NCBI GenBank assembly: GCA_934525405.1
Contig: CAKSZF010000005.1
Coordinates: 1 to 48,170 of the forward strand
Origin: an uncultured Faecalibacterium sp.
Lineage (GTDB): Bacteria > Bacillota > Clostridia > Oscillospirales > Ruminococcaceae
Length of the DNA stretch: 48,170 nucleotides
Direction of reading: 5' to 3'
Within the stretch, counting starts at the first letter, position 1, and each line of letters opens with the position of its first letter. Of the stretch, positions 14,566-23,713 are shown in pieces. Under the pieces are notes generated by a model, which saw nothing but the letters and a program-made list of their open reading frames with translations, made no database searches and was not told the origin of the DNA. A program made the position numbers and the translations under genes.

Positions 14566-15531
14566 ATGGCCTTTGAAGAACAACAGCCCTTTGACCCGGC
14601 CTCGTTTGAGCATATCCCCGTTTTGCTGAACGAGTGCCTGACAGGGCTTGCCATCGACCCGGCGGGCACCTATCTGGACGGCACCGCCGGCGGCGCGGGA
14701 CATTCCCGCCAGATCGCCTTGCGGCTGGACGCCGCCAAGGGCGGCAGGCTCATCTCGCTGGATCAGGACCCGGACGCGGTGCAGACCGCGCGCTCCCGCC
14801 TTGCCGGGCTGCCCGCCACCGTGGTGCAGATCAACTTCCGCTATGCGGGACAGGCGCTGGAGCAGCTGGGCATTGAAAAGATCAACGGTGCACTGCTGGA
14901 TCTTGGCGTTTCCAGCCACCAGCTGGACGATGCCGCCCGGGGCTTTTCCTACCGGGCAGACGCACCGCTGGATATGCGCATGAGCCAGCAGGGCGAGACC
15001 GCCGCAGACCTTGTGAACACCGAAAGCCGCGAGGAACTGGCCCGCATCCTGCGGGATTACGGCGAGGAGCCCTATGCATGGCAGATCGCAGGAAAGATCG
15101 TGGAGGCGCGGGAAACTGCGCCCATCCTGACCACCCTGCAGCTGGCAGATATCGTGGCAAGCGCTATGCCACCGGCAGAGCGCCGCAAAAACAAGAACCC
15201 CTCCCGCCGCACCTTTCAGGCACTGCGCATTGCAGTGAACCACGAACTGGATGCGCTGGAGGAGGGCTTGGATACCATTTTCGATCACCTTGCACCGGGC
15301 GGCCGGCTGTGTGTGATCACTTTCCACTCACTGGAGGACCGGCTGGTCAAGAACAAATTCCGCCGCTGGTCCACAGCCTGCACCTGCCCGCCGGAGTTTC
15401 CGGTGTGTGTGTGCGGCGGCAAGGCAAAGGCAAAGCTTATCACCCGTAAACCCATTGAAGCTGATACGCAGGAGCTGGAAGAGAACCGGCGCAGCCGTTC
15501 TGCCCACCTGCGTGTACTGGAAAAATGCTGA
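14566..15531 (+). CDS. rsmH: 16S rRNA (cytosine1402-N4)-methyltransferase
   Basis: A 321-residue RsmH (MraW) that methylates C1402 of 16S rRNA. It shows FEHIPVLLNECLTGL near the N-terminus, the SAM site YLDGTAGGAGHSRQIAL, the ALLDLGVSSHQLDDAARGFS signature, an NPSRRTFQALRIAVNHEL block and FHSLEDRLVKNKFR near the C-terminus. The ATG at 14566 is preferred over an upstream in-frame GTG at 14560 because of its distance from AAGGAGG (14551-14557). Confidence 0.96.
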   Translation: MAFEEQQPFDPASFEHIPVLLNECLTGLAIDPAGTYLDGTAGGAGHSRQIALRLDAAKGGRLISLDQDPDAVQTARSRLAGLPATVVQINFRYAGQALEQLGIEKINGALLDLGVSSHQLDDAARGFSYRADAPLDMRMSQQGETAADLVNTESREELARILRDYGEEPYAWQIAGKIVEARETAPILTTLQLADIVASAMPPAERRKNKNPSRRTFQALRIAVNHELDALEEGLDTIFDHLAPGGRLCVITFHSLEDRLVKNKFRRWSTACTCPPEFPVCVCGGKAKAKLITRKPIEADTQELEENRRSRSAHLRVLEKC

Positions 15532-15570
15532 GATGCCAGAAACACCGGCATCGTGAGGAGGAGAGGAACC

Positions 15571-16050
15571 ATGGGTCAGCCAGCATACGATCATAACGCG
15601 GTGCGCCGCCGCAGGGCACCGCAGCCCCAGCGCAAAGCAAACCTGCGGGTAGCAAAAGGCGGCAAGCGGCGGTTAAACCCGCTGCAGGCCGCCATACATA
15701 ACGCCATGAATCTGGTGGCGGCAGCACTGCTGGTGGGCTTTGCCATCAGCCTGCTGTGGAGCGAGGCACAGCTGGTGGAGCTGAACGACCAGATCCAAGC
15801 CACTAAGGCGCAGCTGGTCAGCGAGCAGAGCCAGTATACCTACTACAACAGCACCCTGAACAGCAAGACCAACATTGCCAGCGTGGAGGAGACCGCAGGG
15901 CGGCTGGGTCTGATGAAAGTAGACCCCAGCCAGATCACCTACATCCGCTTGGGCGAGAGCGGCGCACTGGTGCGCCGGGAATCCACCGTGCGGCAATGGA
16001 CCGACTTTTTGTACACCGGCGCGGTGAACATTCTGGGCACCGTGAGATAA
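15571..16050 (+). CDS. ftsL: FtsL-like septum protein
   Basis: A 159-residue bitopic membrane protein. The cytoplasmic N-terminus of about 45 residues is rich in Arg, Lys and Pro. One transmembrane helix (AMNLVAAALLVGFAISLLW, about 48-66) and an extracytoplasmic coiled coil (AQLVELNDQIQATKAQLVSE) follow. Size, topology and its place between rsmH and the penicillin-binding protein identify it as FtsL, a FtsB/DivIC partner that links to FtsQ and FtsI. Sequence conservation in this family is low, so the name rests largely on position. ATG 15571 has a GAGGAGGAGAGG site. Confidence 0.82.
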   Translation: MGQPAYDHNAVRRRRAPQPQRKANLRVAKGGKRRLNPLQAAIHNAMNLVAAALLVGFAISLLWSEAQLVELNDQIQATKAQLVSEQSQYTYYNSTLNSKTNIASVEETAGRLGLMKVDPSQITYIRLGESGALVRRESTVRQWTDFLYTGAVNILGTVR

Positions 16051-16054
16051 ACGG

Positions 16055-16083
16055 AAAAAGCGTGCGGCAGCGCACGCTTTTTT
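16055..16083 (+). terminator. Intrinsic terminator or attenuator inside the dcw cluster
   Basis: A perfect 12-bp stem, AAAAAGCGTGCG (16055-16066) with CGCACGCTTTTT (16071-16082), encloses loop GCAG and ends in six T residues. It starts 5 bases after the ftsL stop, in front of the essential PBP gene. No obvious strong promoter follows in the 80 bases before the next gene, so partial read-through would set the level of the genes downstream. Confidence 0.75.
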
Positions 16084-16163
16084 CGGTTTATGGACACCGC
16101 AGTCTGAACAAATAACAGCGCAGGGCGCGCGGAATGCAGTGCACGCCCCGCAGGAGAGAACCA

Positions 16164-18641
16164 ATGCAAGAACCTTTCCGTAACAAAAAAAGCAGGGGCT
16201 ACCGCCTGCGTCCGGCTTCTGGACGGGACCGGCTGGACAGCCGGGTGCGGCGGATTTGCAGCCGTCTGGGCATCCTTGCGGTGGTGGCGGCAGCCGCCAT
16301 CGTCATCCGCAGCCTGTATAATATCCAGATCGTTCACGGGGCGGAGTACCGCCAGTATGCCGCCCAGCAGCAGCTGCTGGATACCACCATCAAGGCCACC
16401 CGCGGCGAGATCTACGATGCCTCCGGCATCACCCTTGCCTCCACCAGCGTGGTGTGGACCATCTGGGCAGACCCCAGTTACAGCAGCATCCTTTATACCA
16501 GCAAGACCAACGATGACGACACCGTGACCAAAACGCTGGACCCCGCCATGTGTGCCGAGGTGAGCCGGGAGCTGACTCTGCGTCTGCTCTCCGGGGACGG
16601 CGAGAGCTTGGACAGCGTGGACACTTCCTCGGCAGAGTATCAGCAGCAGTACCAGACCGTTTACGATGCACTTTCCCGGCTGGATTCTGCCTACGTCACC
16701 CTTGCCACCAAGGTGAACAACGCGGTGAAGCTTTCCATTGAAAAATACGTCACCAGCTTCAACAAGGCGCACAAAAAGGCCACCGATACCTCCCGCAAGG
16801 GACGCATCTCAGTGTCCTCGGAAAAAAGCTTCCAGCGCAATTACCCCTACGGTGCCTTTGCCGCAGCGGTGCTGGGCTTTACGGATGCGGACGGCGTCGG
16901 CACCTACGGACTGGAAAAATCCTACCAGTCCACCTTGGCTGGTGTGGATGGCCGCACCATCACCCAGCGCAACGCGGTGGGCAATGCCATTGCAGACGCC
17001 AACGCCACCACCTTTGCCGCCAAGGACGGCTCTAATCTGGTGCTGTCGCTGGATGTGAACGTGCAGGAGATCGCGGAGCGGTACCTGAACGAAGCCATTG
17101 CAGCCAATACGGTGGAAAACCGCGGCTGCGCCATTGTGATGAACGTCAAGACCGGTGCCATCCTTGCCATGGCTTCCAAGCCGGACTTTGACCCCAACGA
17201 CCCGCTGAACTACACCGCCAACGAGGCTTATCTCAACGAGCTGGTGCACGCAGAGCCGGAGCTTTACGGCGTCTATAAAAAGGACGCCGACGGCAACTAC
17301 ATCACCGATGAACAGGGCAACAAAATTTTGGACGAGGAAGCGGACTATTCCGGCTACTACCGGGATATCCTGTGGAAGAACAAGACCATCACCGAGCTGT
17401 ACTACCCCGGCTCTGTGTTCAAGGTCATCACCTCCGCCATGGGCATCGACTCCGGCGTGGCGACCATGAACACCACCTTTACCTGCTCCGGCGCTTACGG
17501 CGTAGCCAAGGAGACCTACCACTGCGCCGGACGCAAGGCGCACGGCCTGCTCAATATGGCCGAGGCGCTGCGCAAGAGCTGCAACATCTACTACATCCAG
17601 CTGGGGCAGCGCGTCGGCTCGCAGCAGTTCTATAACTACTTCGATGCCTTCGGCTTTACCGCCCGCACCGGCGTGGACCTGCCCAGCGAGACCAACTTTA
17701 TGCAGTACTACCGCGCCGACCAGCTGGGCGAGGTGCAGCTGGCGTCCTCCTCCTTCGGTCAGGCCATGGCCATCACCCCGCTGCAGATGTGCACCGCCAT
17801 TGCGGCCACCGTCAACGGCGGGTATCTGGTCACCCCCCATGTGGTGGATAAGATCACCGATTCCAACGGCAACGTCATTCAGGAGATCGGCGCAAACGTG
17901 CGCCGTCAGGTCATCAGCCAGAGCGCCAGCGAGGTCATCCGGCAGATGATGGAGTACGAGGTGGGCAACGGCACCGGCGGCGGTAAAAACGCCTATGTGT
18001 CCGGCTACCGCATCGGCGGCAAGTCCGGTACTTCCGAGCAGCTGAATATGCACCGCCGCGCCGATGGCGACTATAAAAAGGTGGCTTCCTTCGTGGCGGT
18101 GCTGCCTGCCAACGACCCGGAAATTCTGGTCTATGTCATGCTGGACGACCCTAATAACGCCCGGACGGATTATTCCTCCATCCTTGCAGCCCCTGTGGCG
18201 GGCAATATCATCAGCGAGGTGGCCCCCTATCTGGGCATCGCTACCGACGGCGAGGACCGCAGCGGCACCATCGTTACCGTGCCGAACCTTGTGGGCAATG
18301 AGTGGAGCAACGCACAGGTGAGCCTGAACATTCAGGGCTTAAAGCATCAATTGCAGGAGAGCCAGAGCAGCCAGACCGCTGCCCCGGTTACCTACCAGTA
18401 CCCCCACGCGGGGAGCGAGGTGCCCTACGGTACCACCATCTACCTGTATACTGATACCTACGAGGGCAGCCGCACCGAGGTGCCGGATGTGACCGGTAAG
18501 AGCCCGGACTTTGCCCGTCAGATGCTGAGCGCCGCCGGGCTGAACTGCGTGGTGGAAGGCAGCGGTACGGTGCAGGCGCAAAGCGCAGAGCCCGGCTCCA
18601 GCGTGCAGCGCGGCACCATCATCACCCTGACCTGTGGGTAA
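16164..18641 (+). CDS. PASTA-domain penicillin-binding protein (FtsI/SpoVD-like transpeptidase)
   Basis: An 825-residue class B PBP that cross-links septal peptidoglycan. It has a cytoplasmic basic N-terminus, one membrane anchor (about 37-53), a dimerisation domain, and a transpeptidase with Ser417 in YPGSVFKV, Ser472-Cys-Asn and Lys620-Ser-Gly-Thr-Ser. Two PASTA domains cover about 705-825 (TVPNLVG and EVPDVTG starts). A segment of about 45-50 residues just before the active-site Ser (LYGVYKKDADGNYITDEQGN and following) is longer than in the PBPs I know. ATG 16164 follows AGGAGAG. Whether it is the vegetative FtsI or the sporulation paralogue SpoVD cannot be decided; its place in dcw favours the division role. 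Confidence 0.92.
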   Translation: MQEPFRNKKSRGYRLRPASGRDRLDSRVRRICSRLGILAVVAAAAIVIRSLYNIQIVHGAEYRQYAAQQQLLDTTIKATRGEIYDASGITLASTSVVWTIWADPSYSSILYTSKTNDDDTVTKTLDPAMCAEVSRELTLRLLSGDGESLDSVDTSSAEYQQQYQTVYDALSRLDSAYVTLATKVNNAVKLSIEKYVTSFNKAHKKATDTSRKGRISVSSEKSFQRNYPYGAFAAAVLGFTDADGVGTYGLEKSYQSTLAGVDGRTITQRNAVGNAIADANATTFAAKDGSNLVLSLDVNVQEIAERYLNEAIAANTVENRGCAIVMNVKTGAILAMASKPDFDPNDPLNYTANEAYLNELVHAEPELYGVYKKDADGNYITDEQGNKILDEEADYSGYYRDILWKNKTITELYYPGSVFKVITSAMGIDSGVATMNTTFTCSGAYGVAKETYHCAGRKAHGLLNMAEALRKSCNIYYIQLGQRVGSQQFYNYFDAFGFTARTGVDLPSETNFMQYYRADQLGEVQLASSSFGQAMAITPLQMCTAIAATVNGGYLVTPHVVDKITDSNGNVIQEIGANVRRQVISQSASEVIRQMMEYEVGNGTGGGKNAYVSGYRIGGKSGTSEQLNMHRRADGDYKKVASFVAVLPANDPEILVYVMLDDPNNARTDYSSILAAPVAGNIISEVAPYLGIATDGEDRSGTIVTVPNLVGNEWSNAQVSLNIQGLKHQLQESQSSQTAAPVTYQYPHAGSEVPYGTTIYLYTDTYEGSRTEVPDVTGKSPDFARQMLSAAGLNCVVEGSGTVQAQSAEPGSSVQRGTIITLTCG

Positions 18642-18747
18642 AACAGCTTTTTCGGCATCTTCGACCAAGGCTTTCAGCATAAAGCACTGCCGCAAGGCAG
18701 TGACGGATGAGGGTGCAGCATTCAATAGAACGAGAGGGGATACAACA

Positions 18748-20130
18748 ATGGAAAAGATCCATGCAAGCAAGCTTCTGGCAGGGCTGGTGCCTGCCGGAAA
18801 ACTGACCAGTGACCCGGAGGTGGCACTGGTCACCACCGACAGCCGCGAGGTAAAACCCGGCTGCATTTTTGTGGCCTTCCCCGGCGAGCGGTTCGACGGC
18901 CATGATTTCGCCGCCCGTGCGCTGGAGCAGGGCGCGGAGTATGTGGTGGTCAACCATCCCGTGCCCGGTGTGCCGGAGGAAAAGGCCATCCTTTGCCCGG
19001 ACAGCTACCACGCCATGATGGTGATGGGCGCAAATTACCGCAGCCAGTACCACCCCAAGATGGTAGGCGTGACCGGCAGCGTGGGCAAGACCACCACCAA
19101 GCAGATGACCTACGCCGCCCTGAGCAGCTTTGGCGAGACCATCAAGACCGAGGGCAACCAGAACAATGAACTGGGTATGCCCCGCACCCTGATGCGGCTG
19201 GAAAGCAGCACCGAGTACGCGGTCATTGAGATGGGCATGAGCCACGCCGGCGAGATCGACCGTCTGGCGCGGGCAGCACGGCCGGATGTGGGCATCATCA
19301 CCTGCATCGGCGTGTCTCACATCGGCAATCTGGGCAGTCAGGAGAATATCTGCAAGGCAAAGCTGGAGATCTGCAACGGTCTGCCGGAAGGCGCACCACT
19401 GGTGCTGAACTACGACGACCCCTTCCTGCGCAAAGCAACGCTGCCCGCCCATGTGCGTCCGGTGTGGTTCAGCCTGAGCGATGAGAATGCCGATGTTTGC
19501 GCTCTGTCCATCCGGCAGGAGACTGACGGCATGAGCTTTGTGCTGGAAGATCAGGAGCACGGCACCTTTGTGGTGAACATTCCCGCCATGGGACGCCATA
19601 ATGTGGCGAACGCCTTGGCTGCCTACTGCGCCGCTACCCGTCTGGGCTGCGACGCTAAGAGGGTCATCCGGGGCCTTTCCAACTTTGAGCAGACCGGCCG
19701 CCGTCAGAAGGTGGTGGACAGCGAGGGCGTGACCGTCATCGAGGACTGCTACAACGCAAACCCGGACAGCATGAAGGCCGCACTGGCGATGTTCAAGGAC
19801 TTCCCCTGCAAGCGCCGCTTTGCCCTGCTGGGCGATATGCTGGAGCTGGGCGAGCTGAGCCGCGAAGCACACGAGGAGCTGGGACGCCTTGCCGCCGAGA
19901 GCGGGCTGTACTGTCTGATCACCTACGGCGAGCAGGCCAAGCGCACCGCCGTGGTGGCTGCTGCCAAGGGGGTAAAGACTCTGCACGCGGAAAATTACCG
20001 CGAGGCCGCCGATGCCCTGCTGGACCGGGTGCAGCCCGGTGATGCCGTTCTGGTAAAGGCCAGCCACGGCATGGCACTGGAAAAAGTGCTGGATATCTTC
20101 TACGCAGAGCATAAAGAAGCGGAAGAATAA
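18748..20130 (+). CDS. murF: UDP-MurNAc-tripeptide--D-Ala-D-Ala ligase
   Basis: A 460-residue Mur ligase that adds D-Ala-D-Ala to the UDP-MurNAc-tripeptide. It has an N-terminal substrate domain, the ATP loop GVTGSVGKTTTKQM at 107-120, TEGNQNNELGMP, the IEMGMSHAGEI segment with a metal-site Glu, RHNVANALAAY and ADP-side IEDCYNANPDSMKAAL. The start at 18748 is chosen for its GAGAGGGGA site; a longer frame upstream overlaps a hairpin leader (CACTGCC-GCAA-GGCAGTG at 18685-18702). Confidence 0.95.
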   Translation: MEKIHASKLLAGLVPAGKLTSDPEVALVTTDSREVKPGCIFVAFPGERFDGHDFAARALEQGAEYVVVNHPVPGVPEEKAILCPDSYHAMMVMGANYRSQYHPKMVGVTGSVGKTTTKQMTYAALSSFGETIKTEGNQNNELGMPRTLMRLESSTEYAVIEMGMSHAGEIDRLARAARPDVGIITCIGVSHIGNLGSQENICKAKLEICNGLPEGAPLVLNYDDPFLRKATLPAHVRPVWFSLSDENADVCALSIRQETDGMSFVLEDQEHGTFVVNIPAMGRHNVANALAAYCAATRLGCDAKRVIRGLSNFEQTGRRQKVVDSEGVTVIEDCYNANPDSMKAALAMFKDFPCKRRFALLGDMLELGELSREAHEELGRLAAESGLYCLITYGEQAKRTAVVAAAKGVKTLHAENYREAADALLDRVQPGDAVLVKASHGMALEKVLDIFYAEHKEAEE

Positions 20131-20158
20131 CTATTTGGCGAAATGGAGTGTCTGAGTT

Positions 20159-21154
20159 ATGGAGCGTTTCGCCTTGGCAGCGGCGGTGGTGCTGGGTTTT
20201 GCCCTTACGGCAGCCCTGTGCAGCCTGTTTGTGCCGCTGCGGCGGGTGCTGGAACGCCGCGAACAACAACAGCAGCCGGTACAATCTGAGCAGCCTTGGT
20301 CTGCACCCCTGCGCGCCCCGCTGTGGGGCGGGCTGTGTGCGGCGGCGGGCACGGTGGCAGCGGTGGGCGTGGGCTGGCTTGCCGCCTGCGTAGGTCAGCC
20401 GGAGCTGCTGGGCAGCGAAGGCCGGTTGATGACACGGCTGCTCACGGCACTGGCGGGAGCGCTCGCCTTTGGGGCAGTGGGTCTTGCAGAAGACCTTGCC
20501 CGGATGCGCAGCCCGGCGGCGCTGGGGCTGCGGCGGGGCGTGCGGCTTTTGCTGGAAGCACTGGCGGCGGCATTCGTTCTTTTGCTGCTGCGGGCAGCGG
20601 GTTGTCTGCCCCGGGGGCTTGGCGTGCCCGGGGCGGGGTATGTGCTGCTGGGCAGCGCCGTGCCCTTTTTGTGGGCGGTGCTCATGGTGGCACTGGCCGA
20701 GTGCGCCCGCATCGCCGAGCGGGACGAGGGCGCGGTGTGCGGTGCGGCCTTTGTGGCCATGCTGGCGCTGATGATGACAGAGGCCGGCTTGGGCGTGCCC
20801 GGGCTGGCAGTGCTGCCCGCCGCGCTGGCCGGGGCACTGGTGGCGCTGCTGCTGTGGGCGTTCCCTCCGGCAAAGCTGGGGGTGGGCTGCTGCGGCAGTC
20901 TGCTGGCAGCGGGTGCCATCGGCTGCATCCCGCTGTGTTTGGACATGACCAGCCTGACCGTGCCGCTGGCGCTGCCATTCTGGGCAGCGGGCGGTCTTTT
21001 GGCAGCGCAGCTGCTGTGTGCAAAGCGCACCGGCAAGCCCTTGCGCTGCTGGGTAAAAAAGCATAAAATGAGCCCGGAGACGGTGTTCCTGTGCAGCTTT
21101 GCGCTGAGCGCTGTCGGCTATGTGCTGGCGCTGGCGCTGCTGCGCTGGTGCTGA
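20159..21154 (+). CDS. Degenerate MraY-family membrane protein (probable pseudoenzyme)
   Basis: A 331-residue protein with about 10 hydrophobic helices, sitting in the mraY slot between murF and ftsW. It aligns by eye along MraY: APLWGG (53-58) for PTMGG, GLAEDLAR (108-115) for GFxDDxxK, ECARIAERDEG (181-191) for NxxNxxDGLDG, and GCCGSLL (243-249) for GDxGSL. The catalytic residues are gone: the first Asp of DD is Glu111, the paired Asn are Glu181 and Arg184, the two Asp of DGLDG are Glu187 and Glu190, and the GD Asp is Cys244. The HHH loop after KMSP (303-306) is deleted. Phospho-MurNAc-pentapeptide transferase activity is therefore unlikely. It may be a scaffold or lipid-binding partner; a working mraY would have to be elsewhere. 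Confidence 0.78.
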   Translation: MERFALAAAVVLGFALTAALCSLFVPLRRVLERREQQQQPVQSEQPWSAPLRAPLWGGLCAAAGTVAAVGVGWLAACVGQPELLGSEGRLMTRLLTALAGALAFGAVGLAEDLARMRSPAALGLRRGVRLLLEALAAAFVLLLLRAAGCLPRGLGVPGAGYVLLGSAVPFLWAVLMVALAECARIAERDEGAVCGAAFVAMLALMMTEAGLGVPGLAVLPAALAGALVALLLWAFPPAKLGVGCCGSLLAAGAIGCIPLCLDMTSLTVPLALPFWAAGGLLAAQLLCAKRTGKPLRCWVKKHKMSPETVFLCSFALSAVGYVLALALLRWC

Positions 21155-21182
21155 CCGGGCACAGAGAGGGAAGGGAGCGCAG

Positions 21183-22496
21183 ATGGCGACTATCCGCAAA
21201 AAACACAGAGCGCCGGTGTCGGTGTTCCAGCGAGACCCGGGCCCGTGGTCCCGGCTGCTGATCGACTGGCTGGCTACGCTGGCCGTTATTATGGTCTTTG
21301 GGCTGGTGATGCTGTTCAGCGCCAGCTACACCACCGGTTACCTGCGCATGGGCGACAGCTTCCATTACATCAAGCAGCAGGCATTGTGCATGATGCTGGG
21401 GCTGGGCTGTATGTTCCTGATGAGCTATATGGATCACCGTTTTCTGCGTAAGATGGTGGTGCCGGGGTACATCATCGTGCTGGCCATGCTGGCCGTCACT
21501 CTGACCATGGCACCTCTGAACGGCTGCCGCCGCTGGATCCGCTTCGGCGGGCTCACGCTGCAATCCTCGGAGGTGGCAAAGTTTGAAATGATCCTGTTCA
21601 GCTCCCATCTTGCGGCCAAAGCGCCGCAGGTGGAGCGGCTGGACCCGGAGCGCCGCATCCTGCTTACCCCCCGGGAGTGGCTGCGGGTGCGGGTGTGGAA
21701 GCAGCTGGTGGTGCCGGTGCTGCCCCTTATACCGGTGGTCATCCTGCTGGCGATGGAGCCGCACATGTCCGGCATCGTGCTGACGGTGGCGGTGGTGGGC
21801 ACCATCCTGCTGCTGTCCGGCAGCGGCGGTGTGCTGACGTGGGCGGGTGCCATCACGGCAGGCGCCCTGCTGGAAACACTGCTCTCCCATGTGGACTCCA
21901 TCCCTTACCTGCAAAAGCGCCTGGACGGCTGGACGCAGGATCTGAGCAAGATGACCGACCAGACCGTGCAGAGCCTTTACGCCATCGGCTCCGGCGGGCT
22001 GAAGGGGCTGGGGCTGGGCAACAGCGTGGAAAAGCAGCTCTGGCTGCCGGAAAGCACCAACGACTTCATCTTCAGTGTGGTGTGCGAAGAGCTGGGCTTC
22101 ATCGGCGCGGTGCTCATCATCGTTCTGTTCGTGCTGTTCATCGTGCAGGGACTGCTCATCGCCTATAAGGCGGAGAACCTGTATTGCACCATGGTGGGCA
22201 TCGGTATCATGGCGCAGATCGCGTGGCAGGTGTTCTGCAACATCGCCGTGGTCACCAACACCCTGCCCAATACCGGCATCAGCCTGCCCTTCTTCTCCTC
22301 CGGCGGCACCAGCCTGATTTTGCTGCTGGCAGAGATGGGCGTAATGGTGAATATCGGCCGCAACGGCGAGCGGGCAGCGCAGCAGCGGGAGCAGATGCGT
22401 GCCCAGCGGGAAGCCGCCCGCGCCGAGCGGGAAGCAGAACTTGCCCGCAAGACCATTGACTTGGCCTCTGCCCGTGCAGCCCGCACAGAACAGTAA
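21183..22496 (+). CDS. ftsW: SEDS peptidoglycan glycosyltransferase FtsW
   Basis: A 437-residue polytopic protein of the FtsW/RodA/SpoVE family that polymerises lipid II with its partner PBP. It shows VMLFSASYTTGY in the first helix, NGCRRWIRFGGLTLQSSEVAKF with the conserved RW and P/SE region (about 115-136), a QTVQSLYAIGSGGLKGLGLG segment, FIFSVVCEELGFIGA, and VTNTLPNTGISLPFFSSGG near the end. The cytoplasmic tail is a charged Arg/Glu/Ala helix. It follows the MraY-like gene by 28 bases. The ftsW name rests on the dcw location. Confidence 0.93.
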   Translation: MATIRKKHRAPVSVFQRDPGPWSRLLIDWLATLAVIMVFGLVMLFSASYTTGYLRMGDSFHYIKQQALCMMLGLGCMFLMSYMDHRFLRKMVVPGYIIVLAMLAVTLTMAPLNGCRRWIRFGGLTLQSSEVAKFEMILFSSHLAAKAPQVERLDPERRILLTPREWLRVRVWKQLVVPVLPLIPVVILLAMEPHMSGIVLTVAVVGTILLLSGSGGVLTWAGAITAGALLETLLSHVDSIPYLQKRLDGWTQDLSKMTDQTVQSLYAIGSGGLKGLGLGNSVEKQLWLPESTNDFIFSVVCEELGFIGAVLIIVLFVLFIVQGLLIAYKAENLYCTMVGIGIMAQIAWQVFCNIAVVTNTLPNTGISLPFFSSGGTSLILLLAEMGVMVNIGRNGERAAQQREQMRAQREAARAEREAELARKTIDLASARAARTEQ

Positions 22497-22551
22497 AACA
22501 AACCGCAAGCCCGCCCGGCCGCAGGCCGGGCGATTATAAGGAGGAATCACC

Positions 22552-23679
22552 ATGCGCGTTCTCATCGCAGCCGGCGGCACTGCCGGACATATCAACCCTG
22601 CACTGGCCATTGCCGGTGCTCTGAAAAAGGCTGACCCTACCGCCGAGATCCACTTTGCAGGCCGTAAGGAGGGCATGGAGTACCGTCTGGTCACACAGGC
22701 GGGCTACCCCTTCCACCACATCGAGATCACCGGCTTCCAGCGCAAGCTCAGTCTGCACAACATCAAGCGCAACATCATTACCCTGTGGAATCTGGCCCTC
22801 TCCGGTCCCAAGGCCAAGGCCATGATGAAAGAGGTAAAGCCGGATCTCGTCATCGGCTGCGGCGGCTATGTGTCCGGCCCGGTGGTGCGCTGCGCCGCCA
22901 AAATGGGCATCCACACCGCCCTGCACGAGCAGAACGCCTTCCCCGGTGTGACCAACAAGCTGCTGGCCCCGGATGTGGATATCGTGTTTGCCGCCGTGCC
23001 CGCCGCTGTGGAAAAGCTGGGCGCACCGGATAAGACCCTTGTGGTGGGCAACCCCGTGCGGCCGGAGGTGTTTGTACAGGCCGCCAACCGCGAGGCCATC
23101 CGCGCACAGCTGGGTGCGGGCGACCGCACCGTCATCCTGTCCTTCGGCGGCAGTCTGGGTGCACGCCGGGTCAACGAGGTGGTGGCAGACCTGTGCGCTT
23201 GGGAGCAGCACGAGCACAAGCCGGTGCTGCACCTGCACGCCACCGGACAGTATGGTGTGCAGCTGTTTGAGCAGCTGCAAAAGCAGAAGGATTTTGCACC
23301 CGGCGACAGCCTTGTGGTAAAGGAATACATCAACAATATGCCGGAGCTGTTGGCTGCAGCAGACCTCGTCATCAGCCGCGCCGGTGCGCTGACGCTGGCC
23401 GAGCTGGAAGCCGTGGGACGCGCCGCTGTGCTGATCCCCAGCCCCAATGTGGCGGAAAACCACCAGTACTACAACGCCATGGAACTGCAAAAGGCCGGGG
23501 CGGCTGTGGTCATTGAGGAAAAAGACCTGACCGGCGAAAAGCTAGTGCAGACGGTTTCTGCCATGCTGGCACAGCCCGGCAAGCTGGCCGAGATGGGCAA
23601 AAACGCCCGCAGCCTGTCGGTGGACGACAGTCTGGACCGCATCACTGCGGCGCTGCTCAAGCTGGTAAAGACCCCGTGA
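22552..23679 (+). CDS. murG: UDP-GlcNAc--lipid I N-acetylglucosaminyltransferase
   Basis: A 375-residue GT28 enzyme that converts lipid I to lipid II on the inner membrane face. It shows the N-terminal glycine loop AAGGTAGHINPALAIA (6-21), GGYVSGPVV, the ALHEQNAFPGVTNK segment, GGSLGARRVNE in the second domain and the donor-site SRAGALTLAELEAVGRAAVLIPSPN, followed by ENHQYYNA. The ribosome site AAGGAGGA is strong. Its substrate requires a functional MraY, which this cluster does not provide. Confidence 0.96.
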   Translation: MRVLIAAGGTAGHINPALAIAGALKKADPTAEIHFAGRKEGMEYRLVTQAGYPFHHIEITGFQRKLSLHNIKRNIITLWNLALSGPKAKAMMKEVKPDLVIGCGGYVSGPVVRCAAKMGIHTALHEQNAFPGVTNKLLAPDVDIVFAAVPAAVEKLGAPDKTLVVGNPVRPEVFVQAANREAIRAQLGAGDRTVILSFGGSLGARRVNEVVADLCAWEQHEHKPVLHLHATGQYGVQLFEQLQKQKDFAPGDSLVVKEYINNMPELLAAADLVISRAGALTLAELEAVGRAAVLIPSPNVAENHQYYNAMELQKAGAAVVIEEKDLTGEKLVQTVSAMLAQPGKLAEMGKNARSLSVDDSLDRITAALLKLVKTP

Positions 23680-23713
23680 TGCAGACCCGGAATAAACAGG
23701 AAAGAAGGTGCGA

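Noticed and set aside
20682..22694. A 670-codon minus-strand frame across the MraY-like gene, ftsW and the murG start
   Set aside because: It crosses several genes and their ribosome sites, and its product is rich in Pro, His and Gln without motifs. The plus-strand genes are supported by family signatures.
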